Origin: Candidatus Latescibacterota bacterium
GTDB lineage: Bacteria; JAAXHH01
Direction of reading: 5' to 3'
Assembly: GCA_022821085.1 (NCBI GenBank)
Contig: JAJEEG010000001.1
Location: forward strand, 1 to 37,496
Length of the DNA stretch: 37,496 nt
Below the pieces are notes generated by a model. That model was not told the origin of the DNA, ran no database searches, and saw only the letters and a program-made list of their open reading frames with translations. Positions 7,372 to 15,882 of the stretch are shown one piece after another. Position 1 is the stretch's first letter. The number at the start of each line of letters is the position of its first letter. The position numbers and the translations under genes are program-made.

Positions 7372-8120
7372 CGTCCCCCCGATCCCTCACGCGTGGCGCC
7401 GGCAGGTTTTATCTGTGCTCCCTCCTGCGTGGTGCCGGCCTGTGTTTGCCCCGCCTCCTCCTGCGTGGTGCCGGCCGGTTCCTGCCGCGCTTCCTCCTGC
7501 GTGGTGCCGGCCGGTCCCGGCCGCGTCCCGTCACGAGTCCGATCAGGTCCGGTCTCCATGTGGCGGACCAGGTCTGGGAAGAACCGCAGGAAGTGCCCTT
7601 CCATTTCGTCGTAGTTGGCCTCGAGTTCCTCCACGGAACCCGCCAGCGTATTGGGACGCCGTATGCGCATGGACAGGCCGTCCAGCACCCGGCCGATCCC
7701 CGCGACTTCCCGGTAACCGTGCAGCCAGTCGTGCTTCACCATGTGCCGGATCACCCTCGACAGGACCGGCGGCATATCGCCCCGGTAAGCGCTGAGGGAC
7801 CCGTAGGTCCGCTCGATGAACGCGGCAAGCGGCTCGGCCGAGAAGTCGGTCCAGTTCCGGGCCAGGTAATGGTCGTAGCAGATGTCGACGATGATCCCCG
7901 CGAACCGGCGGCGAGCGGGACTGATGAGTGCCTTGCTCTCGCGGACCACGTCGTGGCCGTCGGTATAGCGGTCCACGGCCACGTGGCTCCGCATGCCCTC
8001 CATGACGGCGCCGTTGTACGGTTGCCGATCCACGGGTCCCCGGACGAAATCCGCCATCAGGTTCCCCACGCGGGATTCGGGCGTGTCTTCAGCGAAGTAC
8101 AGGTGGGCGAGGTAGTTCAT
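7368..8120 (-). CDS. acpH: Acyl carrier protein phosphodiesterase (DUF479) with repeat tail
   Basis: The N-terminal ~190 residues match the AcpH/DUF479 family from the first residue (MNYLAHLYFA, then NLMADFVRG, VAVDRYTD and VDICYDHYLARNW). The family removes 4'-phosphopantetheine from ACP. E. coli AcpH is 193 residues; this protein is 250 because of a hydrophilic C-terminal tail of four 12-residue repeats (consensus AGTTQEEAxQxP), encoded by a 36-bp tandem repeat. The tail is probably disordered and is not part of the catalytic domain. Both ends overlap neighbours by 4 bp: the start with the hydrolase-OsmC gene (ATGA 8117-8120) and the stop with sarcosine oxidase (7368-7371). The gene therefore sits in a tightly coupled operon. 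Confidence 0.9.
   Translation of the reverse strand: MNYLAHLYFAEDTPESRVGNLMADFVRGPVDRQPYNGAVMEGMRSHVAVDRYTDGHDVVRESKALISPARRRFAGIIVDICYDHYLARNWTDFSAEPLAAFIERTYGSLSAYRGDMPPVLSRVIRHMVKHDWLHGYREVAGIGRVLDGLSMRIRRPNTLAGSVEELEANYDEMEGHFLRFFPDLVRHMETGPDRTRDGTRPGPAGTTQEEARQEPAGTTQEEAGQTQAGTTQEGAQIKPAGATREGSGGR
7386..7512. repeat. 36-bp tandem repeat in the acpH 3' end
   Basis: A 19-bp core CTCCTGCGTGGTGCCGGCC recurs at 7422, 7458 and 7494, with a more diverged copy at 7386. The period is exactly 36 bp (12 codons), so expansion keeps the frame. It encodes the AGTTQEEA-type repeats at the AcpH C-terminus. Confidence 0.92.
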
Positions 8121-9340
8121 GGGTCGTAAAGCCGGGTCTCCACCAGGATCTCGGAGTGTAGCGTCCGGTGCACGGGACAGCGGTCGGCGATTTCGAGCAG
8201 ACGCGCGCGCTGCTCACCGGACAGGTCGCCGATCAGTTCGATTTCGCGCTCGATGCGGTCCACCTTCCCCTCGGCGGTCTCGCAGGTCTCGCAGTGGCTG
8301 GCGTGGATCTTCGCGTGGCTGAGCCGGACGACGATCTCCTCCAGCGGCCAGGATTTCCGGTCGGCGTACATCCGCAGGGTAATGGACGTGCAGGATCCCA
8401 GTGCCCCGAGCAGCAGGTCGTAGGGCGTCCCGCCCCGGTCCGTGCCCCCCACCGATTCGGGCTCGTCCACGGTCAGGCGGTGGCCCGAAGCCACGACCTC
8501 GGTATAGTAGTGTTCCCGGCCCGTGCGCACCACCACCTGGCTTCCCGCTGCTTCGGGTCCGACGTCGTCCGGTTCGGGCGCGTCCAGGTACCGCGTCGCC
8601 CAGGCCGCGGCGGCCCGGCCCACGTAGAAGGCATCGGCCTCGCTTGAAAGCAGGTGATCCGCCTTGTCGAGGGAGAGGAAGCTTTTGGGATGCATGGCGG
8701 CCTGGAAGATCCGGGCGGCGTTCTCGATCCCGACCGTCTGGTCGATGGGCGAGTGGCACACCAGCAGGGCGCGGCGCAGTCCACGGATGGTCTCTTCCAT
8801 CCGCGTCTCTTCCAGGTCTTCCAGGAATTGCTTCTTGATCAGGAAGGAACGGCCGGCGAGCGTGACGGTTGCCTGGCCGGTCTGTTCGATGGCCTCCCGG
8901 GCGTCCCCGATCAGGTGGGCAACGTGCTTCGGATCGGCCGGCGCGCCGATGGTCACGACCGCCTTGCAGGAAGGGATGGACCCCGCCGCCTTGAGCACGG
9001 CCGCGCCGCCGAGAGAGTGCCCGATCAGGACCCGGGGCGCCTCGTGGTGGGACGCGAGATACCTCGCCGCGGCGACAAGGTCGTCCACGTTGGACGCGAA
9101 ACCGGTATCGGAGAAGTCCCCTTCGCTGTCGCCCAGGCCGGTAAAGTCGAACTGCAGCACGGCGATACCGTGGTCGGACATCTCCTGGCTGATGCGCCGT
9201 ACGGCGTTCAGGTTCCGGTTGCAGGTGAAACAGTGGGCGAAGAGGGCGTAGGCGACCGGCCTGCGGTCGGGCGGCAGGCTGAGCCGCCCGGCAAGCTGGT
9301 CGCCGTGGTCATTGGGAAACTCAAGCGTCTGAACGGGCAT
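8117..9340 (-). CDS. Bifunctional alpha/beta-hydrolase - OsmC fusion
   Basis: A 407-residue two-domain cytoplasmic protein. Residues 1-~255 form an alpha/beta hydrolase with nucleophile elbow GHSLGG (S109 at 107-112), acid candidate D200 (HSPIDQTVG) and H229 (KADHLL). Residues ~266-407 form an OsmC-type peroxidase-like domain with its two reactive cysteines, C317 (LGSCTSITLRMYA) and C388 (ADRCPVHRTL). An extra HCETC pair (C350/C353) lies between them. This fusion is a known family architecture; OsmC domains reduce organic hydroperoxides, and the hydrolase partner substrate is not established. AGGGA sits 5 bases before ATG 9340. It overlaps acpH by 4 bp and follows UPF0182 after 39 bp. Confidence 0.93.
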   Translation of the reverse strand: MPVQTLEFPNDHGDQLAGRLSLPPDRRPVAYALFAHCFTCNRNLNAVRRISQEMSDHGIAVLQFDFTGLGDSEGDFSDTGFASNVDDLVAAARYLASHHEAPRVLIGHSLGGAAVLKAAGSIPSCKAVVTIGAPADPKHVAHLIGDAREAIEQTGQATVTLAGRSFLIKKQFLEDLEETRMEETIRGLRRALLVCHSPIDQTVGIENAARIFQAAMHPKSFLSLDKADHLLSSEADAFYVGRAAAAWATRYLDAPEPDDVGPEAAGSQVVVRTGREHYYTEVVASGHRLTVDEPESVGGTDRGGTPYDLLLGALGSCTSITLRMYADRKSWPLEEIVVRLSHAKIHASHCETCETAEGKVDRIEREIELIGDLSGEQRARLLEIADRCPVHRTLHSEILVETRLYDP

Positions 9341-9379
9341 GGCTGTCCCTGGTCCGCCTGGTCCGCGTCCGACCCGTTC

Positions 9380-12232
9380 CTACTCCAGCTGGGCGGCCTC
9401 GTCCGACAGGCGCCGGAGTACGTTCTCCAGCTGCTGGAGCGAGGCCCCGTATTCGGTCCAGTCACCCGCCTGGAGGTGGCCCTGGGCCTCATCGAAGTGG
9501 GACACCGCCCGCCTGGCCAGGTCGTTCAGCGAGACCCGCCTCGGCTGCGGAACGATCTGCCCGTCGCTCGTCTGGGTCGTCTCCAGGGCGAGAGTCGCGC
9601 CGTCGAAGGCGAAAATGGCCGAAAGCGCCTGGTCGAGGGTCTCCCGCATGGCGATGCGGTTGCCATAGGCGACGATCACGCGCTTGAGTTCGGGCAGGCC
9701 GCCCCGGGTGGACCGCTGTCGCAGGTACAACGGCTCGATGTAAAGCAGCGATTCCTGGATCGGCACGACGATGATGTCGCCGCGGATCACCTGGGAGCCT
9801 TCCTGGTTCCAGAGGGTGAGCTCCTTCGCGATATCGGCGTCCTGGGTGATCCTCGCCTCGATCTGCATGGGGCCGTAGACCAGTTCCTGCTTCGGGAAGT
9901 TGTAGACCTTGATGCGGCCGTAGAGCGGCGCGTCGCAATGGGCGGCCATCCAGCCGATCATATTCTCCTTGTTGGCCGGCGTGAAGGGCAGCAGGAGGAG
10001 CATTTCCTCCCGCTCCATCAGGGCCGTCTTCATCACGGCGTAGTACGGGTACACCTGCTGTTCCTGCTCCGCGTACACCTGCTGGGGCACCGCCCAGAGG
10101 TCTTCCTTGTTGTAGAACACCTGGGGATTGCGCATGTGATAGATGCGGTACATGGCCGCCTGGATGGCGAAGAGGTCGCGGGGATACCGGATATGGTCTC
10201 GGATCGACTGCGGCATCTCGCTCAGCGGCCGGAACAGCGTCGGGAAGATCTTCTGGTACGTAAGCACCATCGGGTCCGTCTCGTCCACGAGGTAGAAGTC
10301 GGTCTCGCCGGTATAGGCGTCGATGACCACCTTCACCGAGTTGCGGATGTAGTTGATGTTCTGCAGCGTGGGCTGGTTCTGGACGAACCTGCGCTGCGGC
10401 GGCGGGTTCAGCCCGGGAATATCCGATTGCGGTCCGGTGCCCAGGTCGCCCGAGTCCGGCATCTGCAGCAGGCCGCTGAAGCGTTGCGAATAGGGATAGG
10501 AGCCCGTGGTCGTGTAGGCGTCGATCATCCAGTACAGTTTGCCGTCGGCGATGACCAGGTAGGGATCGTGGTCATAGTCCAGGAAGGGCGCGATGTTCTC
10601 CATCCGGCTCTGCAGCTGACGGTAGAACATCACCTGGCTCTCGTCGGTGATCAGCGGACTGATGACGAAATTGACCTCGCTGAAATACCGGGCGAAGGCC
10701 AGGCGGCGGAAATAGGAGCTGAGTTCCACCCCGCCGTCGTCCTGGTACCGGCTGAACTTGTTCTCGTCGCCCTCCGGATAGTCGAACTCCTCCTGCGTGG
10801 TCTTCACGACCGCGTAGGCGTCCATATTCTCGCCGAAGTACAGTTCCGGCCGCCGCACGACGAGGTCGTCGCTGATGGAAACGGGCGGGATGTCTTTGAC
10901 GAAAAGGTCCGGCAGTCCCTCGGGCGTGGCCGTATTCACCGGGCTCAGGCACAGCCCGTAACCGTGGGTGTAGAAGAGGTGCCGGTTCTGCCAGGTGGGC
11001 GAAGGAAGCTGGGCGTAGGACAACTCCCGGGCGGCCAGCATGACCTGGCGGTACTGTCCGTCGATCATGTACCGGTCCTCGTCCACGCTGGAGAAATCGT
11101 AATACGTCCGGATCTCCTGGAGCTGCTGGTACGTGCGCCTGAGCGGACGCTTGTCCTGGACCTTGAGGTTGTTGATGGTCGTGATGTTGTTCTGGATGTC
11201 CGCTGCCGACAGGTTCTCCTGGATCTGGAAGGGCACCTCGTCAACCTCTTCCAGGCCGTATGCCTGCAGCGTGTAATCGATGCTGTGCTGGATGAACGGC
11301 GCCTCCCGGTCGTACTCATTGGGCGCCACCACGAAGTACTGAACGAGCCCCGGATACACCGAACCGACGACCAGGGACGAGACAATCATGCCGCCGATGG
11401 CGATGAACGGCAGGTTGCGGCGCTGCGAGCGAAGCGTCATCAGGAACAGCCCGGCGCAGCCGATGGCCACGAAGAGCAGGATCCACAGCGCGTACATCCG
11501 GGCGTGCAGATCGGTGTACCCCGCGCCAAAGGCGAATCCCGCATCGGAAAACAGCAGGCGGTACATGTCGAGCCGGTAGCCCCAGGCCATGAGCAGGAAG
11601 ACGATGGCGCCCAGGACGCAGATGTGGTTGCGGGCGTACGACCTGATCTGTATGCCGCGCTCTTCGATGGTGACGGCGCCCCGGTAGAGATAGTAGAGGG
11701 TGACCGCGATAGCCGAGGCCACGACGAGGAGCAGCAGCCAGAACCGGACGAAATGCCAGATCGGCAGCGAGAAGACGAAGAACCCGATATCGAGATTGAA
11801 TATGGGATCGGTGGCGCCGAAGGCCTCCTGGTTGAAGAACCGGAGCATGCCGTCCCAGTTGGCCAGCCCGATCAGGCCCATGATGGCGACGATGACCAGG
11901 ATGCCGATGATCGTCACGACCTCGATCAGCCGGGAGTTGGAGAAAAGCTGTTCGAGTTCCGACATCTCCTCGTTGAACAGGTGCAGTTCGGTGAGACGCG
12001 TGGAGAAGTACCGCGCCAGGTAGACATTCGCCCCGAGGCCCACCAGCGCGACCAGTCCAAAGACCAGTCCCGTGAAGAACTTGGCGCCGATCGTCGTCCA
12101 GAACACGTCGTCGAAGCCCAGTTGGCCGAACCAGAGCGCTTCGACGAAGATGTTGGCCCAGAATCCGCTGAGAATCCACAGACCGATTGCGACGGCGGCC
12201 GCTATGAAGAGTAGTGATCTGAATCTGCCCAA
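9380..12232 (-). CDS. UPF0182 (COG1615) large integral membrane protein
   Basis: A 950-residue protein. The first ~325 residues hold about seven or eight hydrophobic helices (for example around residues 6-24, 50-75, 105-128, 150-185, 210-225, 250-270, 285-305). The rest is a large soluble region, probably extracytoplasmic. Motifs LWFGQLGF near residue 35 and ERNLPFIA-like/YDREAPFIQHSIDYT after the last helix match UPF0182. The function of the family is unknown. The start codon is TTG (12232-12230), supported by AAGGAG seven bases upstream; no ATG is placed as well. It is followed after 39 bp by the hydrolase-OsmC gene on the same strand, so it may lead that operon. 154 bp separate it from the phosphotransferase gene upstream; no convincing promoter or other feature was found there. 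Confidence 0.93.
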   Translation of the reverse strand: MGRFRSLLFIAAAVAIGLWILSGFWANIFVEALWFGQLGFDDVFWTTIGAKFFTGLVFGLVALVGLGANVYLARYFSTRLTELHLFNEEMSELEQLFSNSRLIEVVTIIGILVIVAIMGLIGLANWDGMLRFFNQEAFGATDPIFNLDIGFFVFSLPIWHFVRFWLLLLVVASAIAVTLYYLYRGAVTIEERGIQIRSYARNHICVLGAIVFLLMAWGYRLDMYRLLFSDAGFAFGAGYTDLHARMYALWILLFVAIGCAGLFLMTLRSQRRNLPFIAIGGMIVSSLVVGSVYPGLVQYFVVAPNEYDREAPFIQHSIDYTLQAYGLEEVDEVPFQIQENLSAADIQNNITTINNLKVQDKRPLRRTYQQLQEIRTYYDFSSVDEDRYMIDGQYRQVMLAARELSYAQLPSPTWQNRHLFYTHGYGLCLSPVNTATPEGLPDLFVKDIPPVSISDDLVVRRPELYFGENMDAYAVVKTTQEEFDYPEGDENKFSRYQDDGGVELSSYFRRLAFARYFSEVNFVISPLITDESQVMFYRQLQSRMENIAPFLDYDHDPYLVIADGKLYWMIDAYTTTGSYPYSQRFSGLLQMPDSGDLGTGPQSDIPGLNPPPQRRFVQNQPTLQNINYIRNSVKVVIDAYTGETDFYLVDETDPMVLTYQKIFPTLFRPLSEMPQSIRDHIRYPRDLFAIQAAMYRIYHMRNPQVFYNKEDLWAVPQQVYAEQEQQVYPYYAVMKTALMEREEMLLLLPFTPANKENMIGWMAAHCDAPLYGRIKVYNFPKQELVYGPMQIEARITQDADIAKELTLWNQEGSQVIRGDIIVVPIQESLLYIEPLYLRQRSTRGGLPELKRVIVAYGNRIAMRETLDQALSAIFAFDGATLALETTQTSDGQIVPQPRRVSLNDLARRAVSHFDEAQGHLQAGDWTEYGASLQQLENVLRRLSDEAAQLE

Positions 12233-12386
12233 GATATCGCTCCTTGCCCGTTGTGTTGGGGACGATCCGTTGAATCACAGAACCCGCGCCCCCGGAATGG
12301 TCCTGCTATGATCTATCTCAAGCCGTTCTGCGTACGTTTCTTCAGGTGCTTTTGGAATCCCTTGCTATCCTGAACGTCTTTCCTGT

Positions 12387-13370
12387 TCAAGCTTGTAATT
12401 GGCGCAATCCCGCCACCGATATGCCGTCATCCAGCATCATGGGACGGGCGGCCTGGCGTATGCGGGCCTTGACCCCGTCGTCGGTGATATACCGGACCTG
12501 GTTGATCCCGTCGATGCGGAACAGCATCTCGAGACCGGCCTGCCGAAGGGCCGTCGTTTCCGTTTCTCCAGGCAACCGGTCGCCCATGCCGCGGGCATAC
12601 GCGCTCCAGAGCCCTTCGACGGCATCGAAGATCCCGGCCGCGACCCGTGGGTTGTTGTACGCGTGCAGCAGGTAGTGGGCCATGATGAAGCCCGCGTCCT
12701 GGGCCGGGTGACCGTAGTTGACGAATTCCAGGTCGAAGGTATGGACCCGTTCCTCCGCGGCGATCACGCTGGCCGTCCAGAAGTCGCCGTGGAGCAGCGC
12801 CTGCTTCGTCTCCGTGAATGTCTCGGCCAGCCGGCGGGCGACGCGGTTCAACGCCGGATCTTCGACGAAGTAGAAACAGTACTTGTACCTCAGGCCCTGC
12901 ATGGCCTCGTTGTCGAATTGCTCACGCAGTTCCCGGTCGTCCCAGGTCTGCCGGTGCAGGGTCGAAAGGAACCCGCCGAGTTGCTCGGCCACGGCAGGAT
13001 CGACGCGTCCCCGCTCCAACTCGGTTTCCAGGGACGGGCGCTTTCCGAGATCCGACATGACCAGGATGCGATGCGCGTCGTCGAAGTGCAGGACGGCGGG
13101 AACGGTCCCCTCGGGGAACAGCCCGTTCAAAACCCGGAGGGCCCGCGTCTCGTATACGATCCGGTCGGTGGTGACTTTGAGGTCCGGGAACAGCCGCAAC
13201 GCGTCCAGGGCCTGTTTCACCACGACCGAACGGTCGTCGGCAGTGACCCGCAGCACGGTGTTCAGAAACCCGCCGCCCAGTTCTTCCACCGTGCAGGATC
13301 CCTCCGGCGGCGGGGCCAATAGATCTCTTGTGTGAACGTACTCCGCTACATTATCTTTATCGATGTTCAT
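12387..13370 (-). CDS. APH/5-methylthioribose-kinase-like phosphotransferase
   Basis: A 327-residue kinase-fold protein. The catalytic loop is LLHGDFWTASV (H194, D196) and the metal-binding Asp is D213 in TFDLEFVNYG. This spacing and wording (LLHGD...ASV, then FD-EF--YG) is closer to methylthioribose kinase MtnK than to aminoglycoside kinases. The N-lobe has EELGGGFLNTVLRV (nucleotide loop) and K52 (VVVKQAL). A small sugar or nucleoside-derived sugar is the likely phosphate acceptor, but no methionine-salvage genes lie nearby. ATG 13370 is the first in-frame start at family length; the frame continues to 13739 but that part is antisense to the next gene and not conserved. It is divergent from the TIGR04282 gene with only 60 bp between starts. 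Confidence 0.85.
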   Translation of the reverse strand: MNIDKDNVAEYVHTRDLLAPPPEGSCTVEELGGGFLNTVLRVTADDRSVVVKQALDALRLFPDLKVTTDRIVYETRALRVLNGLFPEGTVPAVLHFDDAHRILVMSDLGKRPSLETELERGRVDPAVAEQLGGFLSTLHRQTWDDRELREQFDNEAMQGLRYKYCFYFVEDPALNRVARRLAETFTETKQALLHGDFWTASVIAAEERVHTFDLEFVNYGHPAQDAGFIMAHYLLHAYNNPRVAAGIFDAVEGLWSAYARGMGDRLPGETETTALRQAGLEMLFRIDGINQVRYITDDGVKARIRQAARPMMLDDGISVAGLRQLQA

Positions 13371-13430
13371 GACCAAAGTGGCTTCATCGCGAGCGCGATT
13401 CCCATCGCGCCAAGCCATGCCTTCCGGCCA

Positions 13431-14180
13431 ATGATTCCGTATCCGCCCACCGCACTCGTCCTGCTCGCCAAGTATCCCGAACCCCGTAACGTCAAGACCC
13501 GGCTGGTCCATGGCACGGCGGAGAACGGTTACGCGGGGCTCAAGGACATCCGTGACCGATCGGGCGCGGCGCTCGGTCCGGACGAAGCCCATCGCCTGGC
13601 GGCCGGGATGTACCGCGCGTTCCTGGTGGACCGGTTCGCGGCGCACCGGGGACGGGACTACGATGTCCTGCTGGCCACGTCCCAGCCGGAATACGCGGAC
13701 GCCTTTCGCTCGATTACCGGGCCGGACGTCCCTTACCACGTAGTGTCCGGCGCGAATATGGGTGAGATGATGCTCGGCCTGTTCGAGGATCTGCTCGGTA
13801 GATACCCGTTCGTGCTGATCTCCGGGAGCGACATGCCCCGGCTGGAGGAATCGGTCATCGATCGAGCCCGCGAGTCCCTCTCATCCCACGATATTGTGCT
13901 TGTCCCGGCCCAGGACGGCGCGTACAATCTTATCGGCATGCGCAAGCCGCACCGCATATTCGATATCTCGCGCTGGAGTTCGGGATCGGAACTCGAGGAG
14001 ACCGTCGCCCTGCTTCGGCGGCGCCGGATCACCCACGAGGTGCTCGACGAATTCCGCCTGCTGGACATCGATACGATCGAAGACCTGGTGCAGTTGATGC
14101 GCGGTCCTGTAACCGTCGACGCACCGGAAACCAATACCTTTCTGACGGCGCTCGACGAACGACTGGACTTCGCGGATTGA
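13431..14180 (+). CDS. TIGR04282/DUF2064-family transferase
   Basis: A 249-residue protein with the family opening ALVLLAKYPEPRNVKTRLV, a nucleotidyl/glycosyl-transferase-like (GT-A) start, and a second motif ISGSDMPRLEESVI that resembles the metal-binding Asp motif of sugar nucleotidyltransferases. TIGR04282 proteins are named 'rSAM/selenodomain-associated transferase 1' or glycosyltransferase-like; the real reaction is not known. I chose ATG 13431; an earlier in-frame ATG at 13332 would overlap the divergent phosphotransferase gene. An extra segment (residues ~32-45, ENGYAGLKDIRDRSG) lengthens the loop after the first motif. murD starts 42 bp downstream on the same strand. Confidence 0.82.
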   Translation: MIPYPPTALVLLAKYPEPRNVKTRLVHGTAENGYAGLKDIRDRSGAALGPDEAHRLAAGMYRAFLVDRFAAHRGRDYDVLLATSQPEYADAFRSITGPDVPYHVVSGANMGEMMLGLFEDLLGRYPFVLISGSDMPRLEESVIDRARESLSSHDIVLVPAQDGAYNLIGMRKPHRIFDISRWSSGSELEETVALLRRRRITHEVLDEFRLLDIDTIEDLVQLMRGPVTVDAPETNTFLTALDERLDFAD

Positions 14181-14222
14181 ACCCGCGAATCAACGCCGTA
14201 TATTAAACCGGGCGGGCTTCGG

Positions 14223-15869
14223 GTGTCAAGGGATTTCAAAGGCAAACGGGTTACCGTACTGGGGCTCGGCGTGCTCTCCGGCGGCGTCGCGTCCGCGCGG
14301 TATTTCGCCGTGCGGGGAGCGGACGTTACCGTCACCGACCTGCTGCCCGCGGAAGCGCTCCGGAAGTCCATGGACGCGCTTGCGCAATGGCCGGTCCGCT
14401 ACGTGCTCGGGGAACACCGGGAGGAGGACATCACCGGCGCGGATCTCGTGGTGGTCGGGCCCGCCGTAAGGGACGACAGTCCCTTTCTCCGCCTGGCGCG
14501 GGACCGGGGCGTCCCGCTGACCACCGAGATGAACCTGGTCTTCGAGACCTGCCGCCGGCCGGTCATCGGCATCACGGGCAGCAACGGCAAGACCACGACG
14601 ACCCGCCTCATCGGCGCGCTGTACCAGGAGGTCGACCCCGAGACGCTGGTGGGCGGGAACATCGGCCGGGCCGTGCTCAACGAGCTTTCGGATCGGGGCG
14701 GAGGCGCAGGTCCCGGCGATGCGGCCGACGGCCAGGGCGATGCGGCCGATGGCTTGCCGGCCGAATCCGCGGAGGCAACGGTCGAATCCGCGGAGGCGAC
14801 GGTCGAATCCGCGGAGGCGACGGCCGAATCCGCGGAGGCGACGGGTGCCACGGAGGCACCGGGCGCCACGGAGGCACCTACCGCCGGCAGTCCCGTGATC
14901 CTCGAGCTGTCCAGCTTCCAGTTGCACCGGTTGGCCTGGATCCGGCGAAGCCCCGGGCTGGCCGTGGTGACGAACCTGTCTCCCAATCACCTGGATTGGC
15001 ACGGGACCTTCGACGCCTATGAGCAGGCCAAGCGGCACATCGTGCACTACCAGTCGCCGGAGGACGTGGTCGTCCTGAATGCCGACGATGAGCGGCTGCG
15101 CGAATGGGCGGCTTTCTGCCCGGGACGTGTCGCCTGGTTCAGCATGGAAGGCCCCGTCGAGACCGGATGTTACGTCCGGGACGGGCAGGTGGTCTTTCGC
15201 GACGGTGCCGGCGAAAGGGACGGTGCCGGCGAGCGCGGCGCATCGAAGGCAGGCGGTGCTGCGGACGACCGCGATCCGGCGGACGAGCGTATTGTGTGTC
15301 CCGTGGACGCCCTCCGGCTCCCGGGTCCGCATAATCGGGCCAACCTGCTGGCCGCGGTGACGGCCGCATGCCTGGGCGGCATCCCGGCTTCGGTCATCCG
15401 GTCGACGGTGGAGACTTTCCGCGGCGTGGAACACCGCCTGGAAGAGGTGGCCGAGATCAATGGCGTGCGCTACTATAACGATTCGGCCTGCACCACGCCG
15501 GCATCGACGGTCACGGCACTCCGGGCGTTCGACGCGCCGGTCGTCCTGATCGCGGGCGGGTACGACAAGGGGACGGCCTTCGACGGCATGGCTTCGGAAG
15601 CCGTGCGGCGCGCCCGGGCCGTTGTCCTGATCGGTGCCACGGCGGACGCGATCGAAACTGCAATACGCCAAAACGGGACGACGACCACGCCAGTTGTCTC
15701 CCGTGCCGACACGCTCGGTGACGCCGTCCGGCAAAGCGCCAGGCTGGGGCGGATCGGAGACGTGGTGGTGTTGTCGCCCGGTTGCGCCAGTTACGACATG
15801 TTCACCAATTTCGAGGAACGCGGGCAGCGATTCAAGGAAGCCGTGTCCGCATTGGAAAGAGATGGATGA
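14223..15869 (+). CDS. murD: UDP-N-acetylmuramoyl-alanine--D-glutamate ligase with two loop insertions
   Basis: Cytoplasmic peptidoglycan precursor ligase adding D-Glu to UDP-MurNAc-L-Ala. Domain 1 has GLGVLSGG (14-21); the ATP loop is GITGSNGKTTTT (116-127); GNIG (145-148), ELSSFQL (228-234), NHLDWHGTFDAYEQAK (K270 is the expected carbamylated lysine) and HRLEEV/NDSACTTPAST (about 404-429) follow the family order. At 548 residues it is about 100 longer than typical MurD. The excess is two low-complexity inserts, residues ~159-222 (repeats ESAEATV, GATEAP, GDAADG) and ~327-356 (DGAGER twice), in the central domain between conserved blocks. The start is GTG 14223. The gene stands apart from the usual division/cell-wall cluster and is followed after 13 bp by the hydroxyacyl-CoA dehydrogenase gene. 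Confidence 0.95.
   Translation: MSRDFKGKRVTVLGLGVLSGGVASARYFAVRGADVTVTDLLPAEALRKSMDALAQWPVRYVLGEHREEDITGADLVVVGPAVRDDSPFLRLARDRGVPLTTEMNLVFETCRRPVIGITGSNGKTTTTRLIGALYQEVDPETLVGGNIGRAVLNELSDRGGGAGPGDAADGQGDAADGLPAESAEATVESAEATVESAEATAESAEATGATEAPGATEAPTAGSPVILELSSFQLHRLAWIRRSPGLAVVTNLSPNHLDWHGTFDAYEQAKRHIVHYQSPEDVVVLNADDERLREWAAFCPGRVAWFSMEGPVETGCYVRDGQVVFRDGAGERDGAGERGASKAGGAADDRDPADERIVCPVDALRLPGPHNRANLLAAVTAACLGGIPASVIRSTVETFRGVEHRLEEVAEINGVRYYNDSACTTPASTVTALRAFDAPVVLIAGGYDKGTAFDGMASEAVRRARAVVLIGATADAIETAIRQNGTTTTPVVSRADTLGDAVRQSARLGRIGDVVVLSPGCASYDMFTNFEERGQRFKEAVSALERDG
14715..14879. repeat. 21-bp and 18-bp tandem repeats inside murD
   Basis: In order: two 21-bp units encoding GDAADGQ/GDAADGL (14715-14756); four near-identical 21-bp units starting GAATCCGCGGAGGC (14763, 14784, 14805, 14826) encoding ESAEATV; two 18-bp units encoding GATEAP (14844-14879). 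All periods are multiples of three, and the copies differ by only one or a few bases, so the expansion looks recent. Confidence 0.93.
15201..15236. repeat. 18-bp tandem duplication inside murD
   Basis: GACGGTGCCGGCGAAAGG (15201-15218) is followed by GACGGTGCCGGCGAGCGC (15219-15236), encoding DGAGER twice within the second MurD insert. Confidence 0.9.
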
Positions 15870-15882
15870 CGGAGGATCCGGC

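Noticed and set aside
7386-7512. Regular repeats considered as a CRISPR array
   Set aside because: The period is 36 bp with no unique spacers of 30-40 bp, the array is in frame within acpH, and no cas gene is present.
8654-12214. A 1186-codon open frame on the plus strand
   Set aside because: It is antisense to UPF0182 and its neighbour. High G+C at third codon positions leaves the opposite frame without stops; the translation is His/Asp/Val/Gly-rich and has no domain I recognise.
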